A stretch of 64,000 nucleotides of DNA from Candidatus Angelobacter sp. Gp1-AA117 (GTDB lineage Bacteria; Acidobacteriota; Terriglobia; Terriglobales; Acidobacteriaceae): the NCBI GenBank assembly GCA_003223515.1, contig QHVI01000078.1, positions 1 through 64,000 on the forward strand, given 5' to 3'. This document shows, piece by piece, positions 52,858 through 60,596 of this stretch. Position numbers and translations under genes: made by a program. The notes beneath the pieces are model-generated. The model ran no database searches, had not been told where the DNA came from, and saw only the letters and a program-made list of their open reading frames with translations. Each line of letters begins with the position of its first letter. Position 1 is the first letter of the stretch.

Positions 52858-53709
52858 ATGGCCCTGACTCGCGCCTATGAAGAGCACGAGGTCACACCGG
52901 AACTGCGGCGGACCTACTGCAGCATACGTACCGCGTTTGACCTTCCTTTCGTTCCTACTCTGTTCAAACTCTCTGCGGGAATCCCTGAATACCTGCTCAA
53001 AATGTGGGACGATCTTGGCCCGGTAGTCTGCTCTAAGGAATTTCAAACTGCTGCACAGGCCTTTCAGGAAATTGCTCATTCCACGGCGGTCTCCGGCGGC
53101 TGGACCTTCTCTGACCAACCCAAAGTGCTGGCGGCCGAGAAGTTCTCAAATGCGGATATCCGCGTGATCGGCGGAATCGTCTCCCTGTTTGCCCGGGCCA
53201 CCGCCCAGATGGCTCTGTTCTCACGCCTGATGCAGCGTGGCTATTCCGGTGGACAGAAGGGAAGAGTCACCAGTTCAAAGCAGAATTCCGCCCTCTCCCA
53301 GATGGTGCGGCTCGATGTGCCGAATGAGCGTGATGCCGGACTGCGTGTGTGGCTCATCTACACCGACATTCGCAAGACTACCGGCAGCAAATCGGTACTG
53401 AGCCTTTACCGGATACTCTCTTTCTACCCCGGTTATCTGGCCTCCGCATGGCTCGATAGTAAGAAGCTGCTGGCCGAGCCTTCTTTCCTGAGTGCGCGTG
53501 AAGATTTGAACCGCCGTGTCCGTGCTTTATTGACCGGATTGCCGGTAAAAGATCATCGTGCCCTGCTGAAGGATCTGGACCCGGCCAAATGGCGTGAAAT
53601 TGAAGAAACCGGTGATAGTTTTGCGCGTCTGCTGCCCCAGTTCGCCTTGCTCACGGCAATATGGCAGCGCTCTTTTCCCAGCGCCTCCCGCCTGATCGGC
53701 GCCGCCTAA
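52858..53709 (+). CDS. DehI-like halocarboxylic acid dehalogenase family protein
   Basis: 283 residues with two related halves: EVTPELRRTYCSIRTAFDLPFVPTLFKLSAGIPEYLLKMWDDL and ERDAGLRVWLIYTDIRKTTG..LSLYRILSFYPGYLASAWLD. This internal pseudo-duplication is the plan of DehI group I dehalogenases and their relatives. Whether the catalytic Asp of DehI is present I cannot confirm, so the dehalogenase activity is not certain. GAGGAA lies 8 nt before the ATG. Convergent with the HIT gene. Confidence 0.7.
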   Translation: MALTRAYEEHEVTPELRRTYCSIRTAFDLPFVPTLFKLSAGIPEYLLKMWDDLGPVVCSKEFQTAAQAFQEIAHSTAVSGGWTFSDQPKVLAAEKFSNADIRVIGGIVSLFARATAQMALFSRLMQRGYSGGQKGRVTSSKQNSALSQMVRLDVPNERDAGLRVWLIYTDIRKTTGSKSVLSLYRILSFYPGYLASAWLDSKKLLAEPSFLSAREDLNRRVRALLTGLPVKDHRALLKDLDPAKWREIEETGDSFARLLPQFALLTAIWQRSFPSASRLIGAA

Positions 53710-53754
53710 AGTATCAATCAGTGTTTATCTGTGTTGATCTGTGGTGAATTTCTT

Positions 53755-54096
53755 CTATCCCGGCGGCCAGCCCAGCGCTCTTCCTCCGATTAAATGCAGA
53801 TGCAGGTGAAACACTGATTGGCCGGCGCTTGGCCCTACGTTGTAGACCGTGCGATATCCCTGCTCGATTCCGCGCTCCCGCGCGATTTTTGCTGCCACGA
53901 TCTGGCAATAGCCCAGCAGTTCCGCATCGGCCTCCTCCGCCTCCTTGAGTCCCACGATGTGCTTCTTGGGAATGATCAGCACATGCGTCGGCGCCTGCGG
54001 ATTAACGTCTTCAAAGGCAAACGCCCGGTCATCTTCATACACTTTCTTCGAGGGAATCCGGCCGGCAATGATCTTGCAGAAAAGGCAATCAGTCAT
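53755..54096 (-). CDS. HIT-family (HINT-type) nucleotide hydrolase/transferase
   Basis: 113 residues. Zinc pair CLFCKII at the N-terminus, DVNPQAPTHVLIIPKKHI in the middle and the histidine triad HLHLHLI near the end. HINT proteins hydrolyse adenosine phosphoramidates. Monocistronic; its downstream side holds a TTTATCTGTGTTGATCTGTG repeat remnant (about 53721-53742). Confidence 0.93.
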   Translation of the reverse strand: MTDCLFCKIIAGRIPSKKVYEDDRAFAFEDVNPQAPTHVLIIPKKHIVGLKEAEEADAELLGYCQIVAAKIARERGIEQGYRTVYNVGPSAGQSVFHLHLHLIGGRALGWPPG

Positions 54097-54201
54097 AGAG
54101 GAATGGTAACAGAGGCATGGGGACGATTTGAAAGCCTTTCAACGGTATAACAGGTCTATAATCCACTATTCGTTTCGTAATCTCCCGGAGATCGAAACCA
54201 A

Positions 54202-55236
54202 ATGTCTAAAAATATAGCTATAGAAATAGTTACGGCAGACGTTCTTAATTTCGAGGCAGACGTCCTTGCATTGAAGTTTGCGCGAGATTTATATGGGGCA
54301 GACTTGGTTGTTCATGACAAACTCGCGAGTTCAGGGAAAGAAGTACACCTGCCCGAAATAGGGGATGTCGCATGGCACTCATCTAACGAATGCCTGAAAA
54401 CAGAAAAAGTGCTGTTTGTAGGCGTAAAGCCTCTGAACCAATTCCGTTATGGTGAAATTCGCGAGTTTGCATCCAAGGTGCTGAATACGTTAACGGATGA
54501 AAAGCCGGAAACACGCCATGTGGCTCTTACATTGCATGGACCTGGTTATGGACTGGATGAAATCGAGGCTTTCAAGTCTGAATTGGCAGGTTTACTGGAC
54601 GCTGTAAACAGCGGAAATTATCCTCCAAGCCTTGAAGTTATTTCGTTCGTTGAGAGAAATTCGCAGCGCACAGAACGACTGCAGGTTGTACTCGATTCTT
54701 TGTTTCCAGATGGGCTGATATTAACAAACAAGCAAAGATCGACCGCAGGCCGTAAGAGACGCGTCGACAAAGAATTGCAAAGCGTTGGTCGTTCGTCAGC
54801 AGAAAAGCCTCACGTTTTTGTCGCCATGCCGTTTGCAACAACAATGCAAGATGTCTTTGATTATGGAATTCAACCGCCTGTTAAAAAGGCTAAGTTTCTT
54901 TGTGAGAGAGCAGATTATGCCTTCTTTACAGGGGATGTAATCCAATGGGTGAGAGAAAGAATAACTTCAGCTGCTTTGGTTATAGCCGAGCTAACTGATC
55001 AAAATCCAAATGTTTATCTTGAGGTGGGATATGCCTGGGGAAAAAATATTCCGACTGTTCTTCTCGTGAGAGACAGTGCCGATCATCTTAAATTTGATGT
55101 TCGTGGACAACGATGCCTGATCTATACAACTATAAAAGAGCTCGAAAAGAAGTTACTCCGTGAATTGCAGGGTGTTACCGCAAATAAAGACAGTCGATCT
55201 CCCCGTTATGTTCATCGGAGTACTTCATCATTGTGA
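54202..55236 (+). CDS. Macro-like N-terminal domain fused to deoxyribosyltransferase/TIR-like domain
   Basis: 344 residues, on visibly more AT-rich DNA than its neighbours. Residues 1-165 are a Rossmann-like domain resembling leucine-aminopeptidase N-terminal/macro domains (IEIVTADVLNFEADVLALKFA, VLFVGVKPLNQF, VALTLHGPGYGLDEIEAF). From about 205 comes a nucleoside 2-deoxyribosyltransferase-like domain (HVFVAMPFATTMQDVFDYGI, ALVIAELTDQNPNVYLEVGYAWGKNIPTVLL), with the probable catalytic Glu in YLEVGYA. Such NDT/TIR-like domains cleave or sense nucleotides including NAD and occur in defence genes. No helper gene is adjacent. Confidence 0.7.
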   Translation: MSKNIAIEIVTADVLNFEADVLALKFARDLYGADLVVHDKLASSGKEVHLPEIGDVAWHSSNECLKTEKVLFVGVKPLNQFRYGEIREFASKVLNTLTDEKPETRHVALTLHGPGYGLDEIEAFKSELAGLLDAVNSGNYPPSLEVISFVERNSQRTERLQVVLDSLFPDGLILTNKQRSTAGRKRRVDKELQSVGRSSAEKPHVFVAMPFATTMQDVFDYGIQPPVKKAKFLCERADYAFFTGDVIQWVRERITSAALVIAELTDQNPNVYLEVGYAWGKNIPTVLLVRDSADHLKFDVRGQRCLIYTTIKELEKKLLRELQGVTANKDSRSPRYVHRSTSSL

Positions 55237-55273
55237 CCATTCGCGTTGATTCGCGCCATTCGCGGCGTCGTTC

Positions 55274-56020
55274 TTAATCCAGCCTGACCAGAAAGATTCC
55301 CGCGTCGGTCTGCGTCTCCTGCAGCACTTCTTCTGCGCGTTTTTTGTCGTCCTGCAGCACCTTGATGCGAATCCACTCTTCCCCTATCGGACTGGTGAAT
55401 TGCAGCACTTGGGCGGTGTGATAGCGGCGCATGAGCTTATCTTTAAGCCTGTTTGCTTCTTGCACGTCTTTGAATCCGCCGATCTGCACACACCATTTTC
55501 CACCGGTCTCAATGGGCTTGGGTGTTTCCAGCACCTCGATCTTCACCTTGGCCGTTCCTGGCCGCCAGACATCCAGCTTGATGGCCGCAGCTTTGGATAA
55601 GTCGATCACCCGGTCATTCACAAATGGGCCACGGTCGGTGATTCTCAACAGAGCAGAACTCCTGGTCGCAAGATTGGTGACCCGGACAATTGAATTCAGA
55701 GGCAGAGTGCGATGAGCGGCGGTCATGCCGTTCATGTCATAGACTTCGCCGTTCGAACCCTTGCGTTGATGGTAGGCAGGGCCATACCAGCTCGCCCATC
55801 CAGTTTCGGTATAAAGGACAGGCGCATCCTCAGGAAAGGAAATCTCCGGTTTTTCCGCAGGAGTTGAGACCGTGGGCTGAGCTGCCGGAACTGAAGGAGC
55901 GAGCTGCGGCGCAGGAGGCACATTCGCCTGCAGCGGGCGTTTATGCTCGCTGCAACCGGCCAGAAAGATCGTGCAGCACAACAGCAGGGCCGCTATTTGG
56001 AGCGATTTTGGTCCATATAT
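55274..56020 (-). CDS. rlpA: RlpA-like lipoprotein with SPOR domain (no canonical start)
   Basis: About 248 residues if the signal peptide (YGPKSLQIAALLLCCTIFLAGCSEH) starts at 56020. Lipobox LAGC, Pro/Ala linker, double-psi beta-barrel domain with GWASWYGPAYHQRKGSNGEVYDMNGMTAAHRTLP and catalytic ITDRGPF, then a SPOR domain (KWCVQIGGFKDVQEANRLKDKL). RlpA cleaves denuded glycan strands at the septum; SPOR binds them. No ATG, GTG or TTG is in frame near the signal peptide: the nearest plausible start is ATA at 56020. The frame is open to 56242, but the upstream part is the shadow of the 78-residue gene. Confidence 0.75.
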   Translation of the reverse strand: MYGPKSLQIAALLLCCTIFLAGCSEHKRPLQANVPPAPQLAPSVPAAQPTVSTPAEKPEISFPEDAPVLYTETGWASWYGPAYHQRKGSNGEVYDMNGMTAAHRTLPLNSIVRVTNLATRSSALLRITDRGPFVNDRVIDLSKAAAIKLDVWRPGTAKVKIEVLETPKPIETGGKWCVQIGGFKDVQEANRLKDKLMRRYHTAQVLQFTSPIGEEWIRIKVLQDDKKRAEEVLQETQTDAGIFLVRLD

Positions 56021-56229
56021 TCGGCCAGCTTGTGCAGCTTCTCGGCCGCGGTGTGCAGCGCCTTGCTGGAATGATTGCGGATCGCGGGCACCACTTCGTT
56101 GTTGAAATAGGTGATCACTTTCTCGCTCTCTTCTTCGATCTTGCGCGCGGCTTCGCCGAATTCCTTGTCCAGCTTGCGCCCGAAATCCTCCATCTTGGAG
56201 TTGGGCTTCTGAGTGTTTTCCGGAGACAT
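55993..56229 (-). CDS. Small helical protein upstream of rlpA
   Basis: 78 residues, highly charged and helical (KMEDFGRKLDKEFGEAARKIEEESEKVITYFNNEVVPAIRNHSSKALHTAAEKLHKLAEYM). It has coding character: no rare-residue clusters, acceptable start, and it overlaps the beginning of rlpA in another frame. No family recognised. It may be translated with rlpA by re-initiation. Confidence 0.6.
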   Translation of the reverse strand: MSPENTQKPNSKMEDFGRKLDKEFGEAARKIEEESEKVITYFNNEVVPAIRNHSSKALHTAAEKLHKLAEYMDQNRSK

Positions 56230-56291
56230 AATTCCTCATCATTGCGGCAGTGGCCAGAAGCTTTGATTATGATGCGACTTATGCGCGCCGG

Positions 56292-57158
56292 TCAATGGCC
56301 TATCTTATTTCCAATCATTTTTATCAGCACCCGCTGGGCAAAGGGCATGTAGATCAATGCGGCGGTAGCGCCCAGCGCCAGGCCCAGCCCGATGCGATCG
56401 GCAATCAGAAAAGGTGAGAGGGCCCACAGCATATCCAGGATGAACAATGCCGGAAACAGAATGCGATATTTCTCTTCCAGCAGGTGGTAATCAAAAGCAG
56501 TCGCGGTAATCAGATACAGCCGCACTGCAACTCCCACCAGTGCCGTCACCAGATACAGGACGAAGGCGATATGTCCGATGCGGCCCCAGGCGCGGTCGCA
56601 CGACAATGAAAGCTGGTCAAGGCGGAACAACGCGCATAAATAAAAAATCAGGTACATGACCTGGCAAAGGGTAAATAACAGCCGGGTTGCACCACGGCTG
56701 GCGCGCGGCAGCTCCGTTTCGTGAATTGCAGGTGTCACGGCAGGCGCAACAGGCTCTGTTGATCTGGTTTCTGCTGCTGGCGTTTCTGTCTTTGGTGGAG
56801 GCGTGGCGGCAACCGGTTTCGGCTGCTCCTGGATGGCGATGACCTCACCCAGGAAACGATATCCGCGCTTGGCAATGGTTTCGACGTACTTTGGTTTGGC
56901 GGCTGAGTCGCCGAGCACGTCCCGCAGCTTGGCCATGGCCGTGTTCAGCCCATGGTCAAAATCAACAAAAGTATCCTGGGGCCAGAGACGCTGCCGCAAC
57001 TCTTCACGGGCAACCACGTCTCCAGGACGTTCAAGCAGCGCCACGAGCACCTGGAATGGCTGCATCTGCAGCTTCAGGCGTGTGCCGTTACGGCGCAGCT
57101 CCGCCGCCTTCACGTCAGCTTCAAAGTCATCAAACTTATATTTCAGGACTGGTTCCAT
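56292..57158 (-). CDS. ToxR/CadC-type membrane-bound transcriptional regulator
   Basis: 288 residues. An OmpR-type winged helix at 1-105 (YKFDDFEADVKAAELRRNGTRLKL, PFQVLVALLERPGDVV, VDFDHGLNTAMAKLRDVLGDS, YVETIAKRGYRFLGEV), a Pro/Thr/Ala linker, then four hydrophobic segments (LLFTLCQVMYLIFYLCALFRL, IAFVLYLVTALVGVAVRLYL, and two more). DNA-binding domain plus membrane part in one chain matches the ToxR/CadC plan, common in acidobacteria. Signal unknown. Confidence 0.88.
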   Translation of the reverse strand: MEPVLKYKFDDFEADVKAAELRRNGTRLKLQMQPFQVLVALLERPGDVVAREELRQRLWPQDTFVDFDHGLNTAMAKLRDVLGDSAAKPKYVETIAKRGYRFLGEVIAIQEQPKPVAATPPPKTETPAAETRSTEPVAPAVTPAIHETELPRASRGATRLLFTLCQVMYLIFYLCALFRLDQLSLSCDRAWGRIGHIAFVLYLVTALVGVAVRLYLITATAFDYHLLEEKYRILFPALFILDMLWALSPFLIADRIGLGLALGATAALIYMPFAQRVLIKMIGNKIGH

Positions 57159-57164
57159 GGAGCG

Positions 57165-57215
57165 AAAAGCAATACTAGCAGCTAGTAGCTAGTAGCTAGA
57201 AGCCAGTAGCTGCTC
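57165..57215. repeat. Short tandem AGCTAGT repeats
   Basis: CTAGCAGCTAGTAGCTAG and following units (57173-57202), a seven-base tandem repeat. Similar decayed heptamers follow other genes here (6098-6127, 48885-48916). Confidence 0.6.
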
Positions 57216-57231
57216 TTACAATCATTATCCT

Positions 57232-57327
57232 ATGCATGCCCGCCGACAGCAGGTGCTTGGCCTGGCACTGATCGCGCTCATTATTCTGCTTTTCACATGG
57301 CTGCGCCATTGGTGGAGCGCAGCTTGA
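57232..57327 (+). CDS. 31-residue membrane microprotein overlapping miaA
   Basis: ATG at 57232 to TGA at 57325-57327. It encodes a basic N-terminus (MHARRQQ), one hydrophobic segment (VLGLALIALIILLFTW) and a short tail LRHWWSAA. It overlaps the miaA start (57297) by 31 nt in another frame. The transmembrane logic and positive-inside N-terminus look real rather than random. No name known. Confidence 0.5.
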   Translation: MHARRQQVLGLALIALIILLFTWLRHWWSAA

Positions 57328-58250
57328 GCCTGCCTTTGCTGGTAGTACTCCTGGGCCCTACGGGCAGCGGAAAAACCTCTCTGGCCATCGCTCTTGCCGA
57401 ACACTTTCACGGCGAAATCGTGAGTTGTGATTCCGTAGCCGTTTACCGCGACCTGGAGATCGGCACGGCAAAACCTTCACGCGAAGAGCGGCAGCGTATT
57501 CCTCATCACCTGATTGACGTGGTTTCGCCCGCCGCATTCCTCACCGCGGGTGACTACTCGCGGCTGGCGCGCCAAGCCTTGAATGAAATCGTCGCGCGCC
57601 GGCATTTTCCCCTGGTGGCAGGCGGCACTGGATTTTATCTGCGCGCCCTGCTGGAAGGCCTGTTTGCCGGCCCTCCGCGCTCAGAGGAATTACGGGAGCG
57701 TCTGCGCCACAGGGCTCGGGAGCGTGGCGCGCCCTATCTGCACAAACTGCTGCAACGGCTCGATCCCTCAGCAGCCCAGGCGATTCATCCCAATGACGTT
57801 GCCAAGATAATCCGCGCCCTGGAGATCTGCGTCAGCTCCCGCCGGCGCATGACCGACCTTTGGCAGCAGGGCCGCGATCCTCTTCAAGGCTTTCGCATTC
57901 TTCGCCTGGGCTTGAATCCTGAGCGCGAACTCCTCTACCAGCGCCTCAATGCGCGGGCACAACAGATGTTCCAGCAGGGCTTGATCGAAGAAACTCTCAG
58001 CCTGGTGCAGCATTATGGCGACAGCATTCAGCCCTTGCAGTCTCTCGGGTACAAACAGGCTGTTCAATATCTGCGCGGCGAATTATCTCTGGAACGGGCA
58101 ATTCTTCTGGCCCAGCAGGGGCATCGCAATTACGCCAAGCGCCAGATGACATGGTTCCGCCGCGAGCCTGACGTGCATTGGCTCAATGGCTTCGGCGATG
58201 ATCCGCAAGTGCAACAGGCATGCATGGAACACCTTCACCGCCAGCTTTGA
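57297..58250 (+). CDS. miaA: tRNA dimethylallyltransferase
   Basis: 317 residues. P-loop LLGPTGSGKTSLAIALAEH, the DSVAVYRDLEIGTAKP motif (Asp-Ser; usual DSMQVYRG), HHLIDVVSP, LVAGGTGFYLRALLEG, and the C-terminal GYKQAVQYLRGE and RNYAKRQMTWFRRE. It adds dimethylallyl to A37 of tRNAs reading U-starting codons. The start is inside the microprotein gene upstream. Confidence 0.95.
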   Translation: MAAPLVERSLSLPLLVVLLGPTGSGKTSLAIALAEHFHGEIVSCDSVAVYRDLEIGTAKPSREERQRIPHHLIDVVSPAAFLTAGDYSRLARQALNEIVARRHFPLVAGGTGFYLRALLEGLFAGPPRSEELRERLRHRARERGAPYLHKLLQRLDPSAAQAIHPNDVAKIIRALEICVSSRRRMTDLWQQGRDPLQGFRILRLGLNPERELLYQRLNARAQQMFQQGLIEETLSLVQHYGDSIQPLQSLGYKQAVQYLRGELSLERAILLAQQGHRNYAKRQMTWFRREPDVHWLNGFGDDPQVQQACMEHLHRQL

Positions 58251-58360
58251 ATCTATTTCTGCATAACCGGAAGCAGACGAATTTCCTCCACTCACGGCAA
58301 AGCACCGTTTTTGGTGAAAAATTTCTTGACATGTTTGCGGGCGTACCTCAATATGTTGGG
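58104..58360 (+). other. Leader hairpin (58360-58404; see evidence)
   Basis: Coordinates intended: 58360 to 58404. ACCAGAGCAGC (58364-58374) and GCTGCTCTGGT (58390-58400) are perfectly inverted, extended outward by four pairs (one wobble) to a 15-bp stem with a 15-nt loop. It lies in the 5' leader, about 24 nt before AGGAGGA. Confidence 0.6.
58326..58354 (+). promoter_or_regulatory. Promoter of the Lys-rich microprotein
   Basis: TTGACA (58326-58331), 17 nt, CAATAT (58349-58354). The -10 is weak; TATGTT at 58352 is an alternative with a long spacer. Position just ahead of the leader hairpin supports a start near 58361. Confidence 0.45.
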
Positions 58361-58444
58361 TGTACCAGAGCAGCTCCACAATTCGTAGCGCTGCTCTGGT
58401 GCACAAGGGCCCTAAGGATTCAAATTCTTCAGGAGGACTTCACA

Positions 58445-58495
58445 ATGGCAGCGAAGAAAAAGGCAGCAAAGAAGACCGCGAAGAAAAAGAAGTAA
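58445..58495 (+). CDS. 16-residue Lys/Ala-rich microprotein
   Basis: AGGAGGA (58430-58436) is followed by ATG at 58445 and the peptide MAAKKKAAKKTAKKKK, then TAA. The strong ribosome-binding site, own promoter, 15-bp leader hairpin and two downstream hairpins make a complete small gene. The composition is that of the histone-H1-like Lys/Ala tails, so nucleic-acid binding is possible. A larger frame from 58220 runs through the promoter and is rejected. Confidence 0.6.
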   Translation: MAAKKKAAKKTAKKKK

Positions 58496-58503
58496 GTCGA
58501 TCC

Positions 58504-58573
58504 CGGAGCCAAAGGCTCCGCAATTTCAAGGGAAAATAGTTATGACGGGTGTTCATTTTGAACACCCTTTTTT
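58504..58573 (+). terminator. Terminator of the microprotein gene
   Basis: CGGAGCC-AAA-GGCTCCG (58504-58520) and, more typically, GGGTGTTC (58547-58554) / GAACACCC (58560-58567) followed by TTTTTT. Confidence 0.85.
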
Positions 58574-58613
58574 CATGACCGCAGGAAATTGAGAGTTCTA
58601 CCTCGTTATTAAG

Positions 58614-58642
58614 TTGACGCTTTCTCTTTGGCGCAATAATAT
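58614..58642 (+). promoter_or_regulatory. Promoter of the MerR gene
   Basis: TTGACG (58614-58619), 17-nt spacer, TAATAT (58637-58642); transcription should start about 20 nt before the ATG at 58672. Confidence 0.6.
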
Positions 58643-58671
58643 CCGCTCAAGCCACTTCGTCCGGGATAACC

Positions 58672-59073
58672 ATGCAAAAAACCCTTAAGAACACCTCGCG
58701 GAAGCCCTCGTCAGGCGAGATCATGATTCCGGACAAACTCTATTTTCGCATCGGCGAGGTCAGCCGCCTCTGTGGCCTGCCCAGTTACGTGCTGCGCTTC
58801 TGGGAAACCGAGTTCCCGCAACTGAAACCCTCCAAAAGCAGCACCGGGCAACGGATGTACCGCCGTCTGGACGTAGAGAATGTTTTGCGCATCAAGAAGC
58901 TGCTCTATGAAGAAGGCTTTACCATCGCCGGAGCGCGCCAGGTACTGAGGGCGGAGACCAAGAAGAAGCAGGCGCCTCTGCCGTTCACTGCGCCTGAAAC
59001 CAACGTAGTCCATTTGAAGCAGGTCAGGCAGGGGTTGAAAGAGATTCTGGGACTGCTCTCGGCCAAACGCTAG
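58672..59073 (+). CDS. MerR-family transcriptional regulator
   Basis: 133 residues. N-terminal Mer[73 protein letters not shown]. The short C-terminal helix ends [12 protein letters not shown] and has no Cys cluster, so it is not a mercury-type sensor. The group with [12 protein letters not shown] is common next to housekeeping genes of acidobacteria and deltaproteobacteria. An ATG at 58723 is a possible alternative start. Confidence 0.9.
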   Translation: MQKTLKNTSRKPSSGEIMIPDKLYFRIGEVSRLCGLPSYVLRFWETEFPQLKPSKSSTGQRMYRRLDVENVLRIKKLLYEEGFTIAGARQVLRAETKKKQAPLPFTAPETNVVHLKQVRQGLKEILGLLSAKR

Positions 59074-59083
59074 CTTTTTTATG

Positions 59084-59190
59084 AATTCCGAGCGCAGCGA
59101 GGAATCCCTCTTCCCAAAAGAACCATAAGGACAACCTCGCCTGAATCGGCTTGATACATGGCCACAGGGTTCCCTCACTTCGTTCGGGAT
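59084..59190. repeat. Inverted intergenic repeat
   Basis: ATTCCGAGCGCAGCGAGGAA (59084 on) and, at 59167-59190, its imperfect inverse GTTCCCTCACTTCGTTCGGG. A common hairpin element of this type of genome; no gene inside. Confidence 0.6.
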
Positions 59191-59299
59191 TAAAGAAAAA
59201 AACCTCTTTCAGAACTCAGGCTGCATCCAACCAAAGTGGCTATATAATGGCAATAGCTCACCTTTAGGTGCTTGATCCGTCTGTAGATAAAGGTCTTCA

Positions 59300-60538
59300 A
59301 TGTCGAAAAAGCTTCAAGTCTCTCTTCTTCTCAGCTCCATAGTCATCATTGCGTTCGCGGTAGTCGGCGGCTGGGGGGTACACGCCTCTTCCAGCAGCAA
59401 CAATAAGAATAATGATGGCGCTTACAGCCACATGCAGGTTTACAGCGAAGTGCTCTATCACATCCGCGCCGAATACGTGGAAGAGCCCAATATGCCGGTG
59501 GTTACTAACGGCGCGCTGCACGGCCTGCTCGAGTCGCTGGACGCCAATTCCAGCTATCTAAGCCCAGCGGAATACAAGGTCTTCAAGCAGAAGAAGGGCG
59601 AAAGCAAAGCCAACGTTGGTGCAACCGTCTCCAAGCGTTACGGGTATGCGGCGGTGGTGGCCGTGATTCCCGGTGGCCCGGCAGATAAAGCCGGAGTCAG
59701 CAGCGGCGACATCATTGAAGCTATTGAAAACAAGAGTACCCACGAGATGTCGCTGGCGGAAGTCAGGAGCGAACTCGCCGGTGAGGTTGGTTCGCGCGTG
59801 AATTGCACGATGATCCGCGCCCGCAAGATTGAACCGCAGAAGGTCACCATTATCCGCGAAGCCATGAATCCACCGGCTGCCCAGGAGCAAATGATGGCCG
59901 ACAATACCGGTTACATCAAGCCGGTGGTGCTGACCAAAGGCAAAGCCCAGGAAATCAGCAACAAGATCAAGTCATTGCAGAAGCAAGGCGCCAAGAAGCT
60001 GATTCTCGATCTGCGCAATGATGCCGATGGTGACGAAGAAGAAGGCGTTGCCGTCGCCAATCTGTTCCTTGGCAAAGGAACCATTACCTATCTCACAGGA
60101 CAGAAATTCAACCGCGTGAACTACGCCGCTGACCCGCAGAAGAAGGTCACCGATTTGCCCCTGGTGGTGCTGGTGAATCGCGGAACGTCCGGTCCCGCGG
60201 AGATAATTGCCGCCGCGATTCTCGACAATGCCCGCGGCGACATTCTGGGTGATAAGACCTTTGGCGATGGCTCAGTGCAGAAGCTGATCGAGGTGCCGGA
60301 TGGCTCTGCCCTGCTGCTTTCAATCGCCAAGTATTACACCCCCAACGGCAAAGCGATTCAGGAGAACGGCATTACTCCCAACATTCAGGTCGCCTCTGCG
60401 GATGATCTGCCGCCTGTAGCCGATGATGACGACAATTCCAGCCCCTCTGATGAGCCGCAGAAGGTTCAGCCCAAAGAGGACGAACAGCTTCACCGCGCCA
60501 TCGAAGTGCTCAAAAATAAGACCCAACAGAAGAGCTAA
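59300..60538 (+). CDS. S41 (C-terminal processing) peptidase family protein, likely inactive
   Basis: 412 residues. Signal/anchor segment (VSLLLSSIVIIAFAVVGGW), a helical N-part, a PDZ domain (about 95-180: AAVVAVIPGGPADKAGVSSGDIIEAI), and the S41 core. The catalytic Ser position (GSAS in active enzymes) reads GTSGPAEI, with Gly in place of Ser, and the catalytic Lys (TFGKG) is Asp (TFGDGSVQ). Both members of the dyad are thus missing, so this is probably a pseudoprotease acting as a binding protein. An acidic tail follows (DDLPPVADDDDNSS). A TATAAT lies at 59243-59248. Confidence 0.88.
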   Translation: MSKKLQVSLLLSSIVIIAFAVVGGWGVHASSSSNNKNNDGAYSHMQVYSEVLYHIRAEYVEEPNMPVVTNGALHGLLESLDANSSYLSPAEYKVFKQKKGESKANVGATVSKRYGYAAVVAVIPGGPADKAGVSSGDIIEAIENKSTHEMSLAEVRSELAGEVGSRVNCTMIRARKIEPQKVTIIREAMNPPAAQEQMMADNTGYIKPVVLTKGKAQEISNKIKSLQKQGAKKLILDLRNDADGDEEEGVAVANLFLGKGTITYLTGQKFNRVNYAADPQKKVTDLPLVVLVNRGTSGPAEIIAAAILDNARGDILGDKTFGDGSVQKLIEVPDGSALLLSIAKYYTPNGKAIQENGITPNIQVASADDLPPVADDDDNSSPSDEPQKVQPKEDEQLHRAIEVLKNKTQQKS

Positions 60539-60559
60539 TCTTTAGATAATCTCTCCCGA

Positions 60560-60596
60560 ACGCGCCTGTATCCCAGGCGCGTTTTCTTTTTTCTTT
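60560..60596 (+). terminator. Terminator of the S41 gene
   Basis: Stem ACGCGCCTG/CAGGCGCGT (60560-60568, 60574-60582), 5-nt loop, then TTTCTTTTTTCTTTT. Confidence 0.85.

Noticed and set aside
58360..58404. The leader hairpin entry in the feature list has its end typed as 58104
   Set aside because: The entry is valid but the correct end is 58404; use 58360-58404.
58220..58495. 91-codon frame containing the Lys-rich peptide
   Set aside because: It begins inside miaA and crosses the promoter and hairpin; the ribosome-binding site points to the ATG at 58445.
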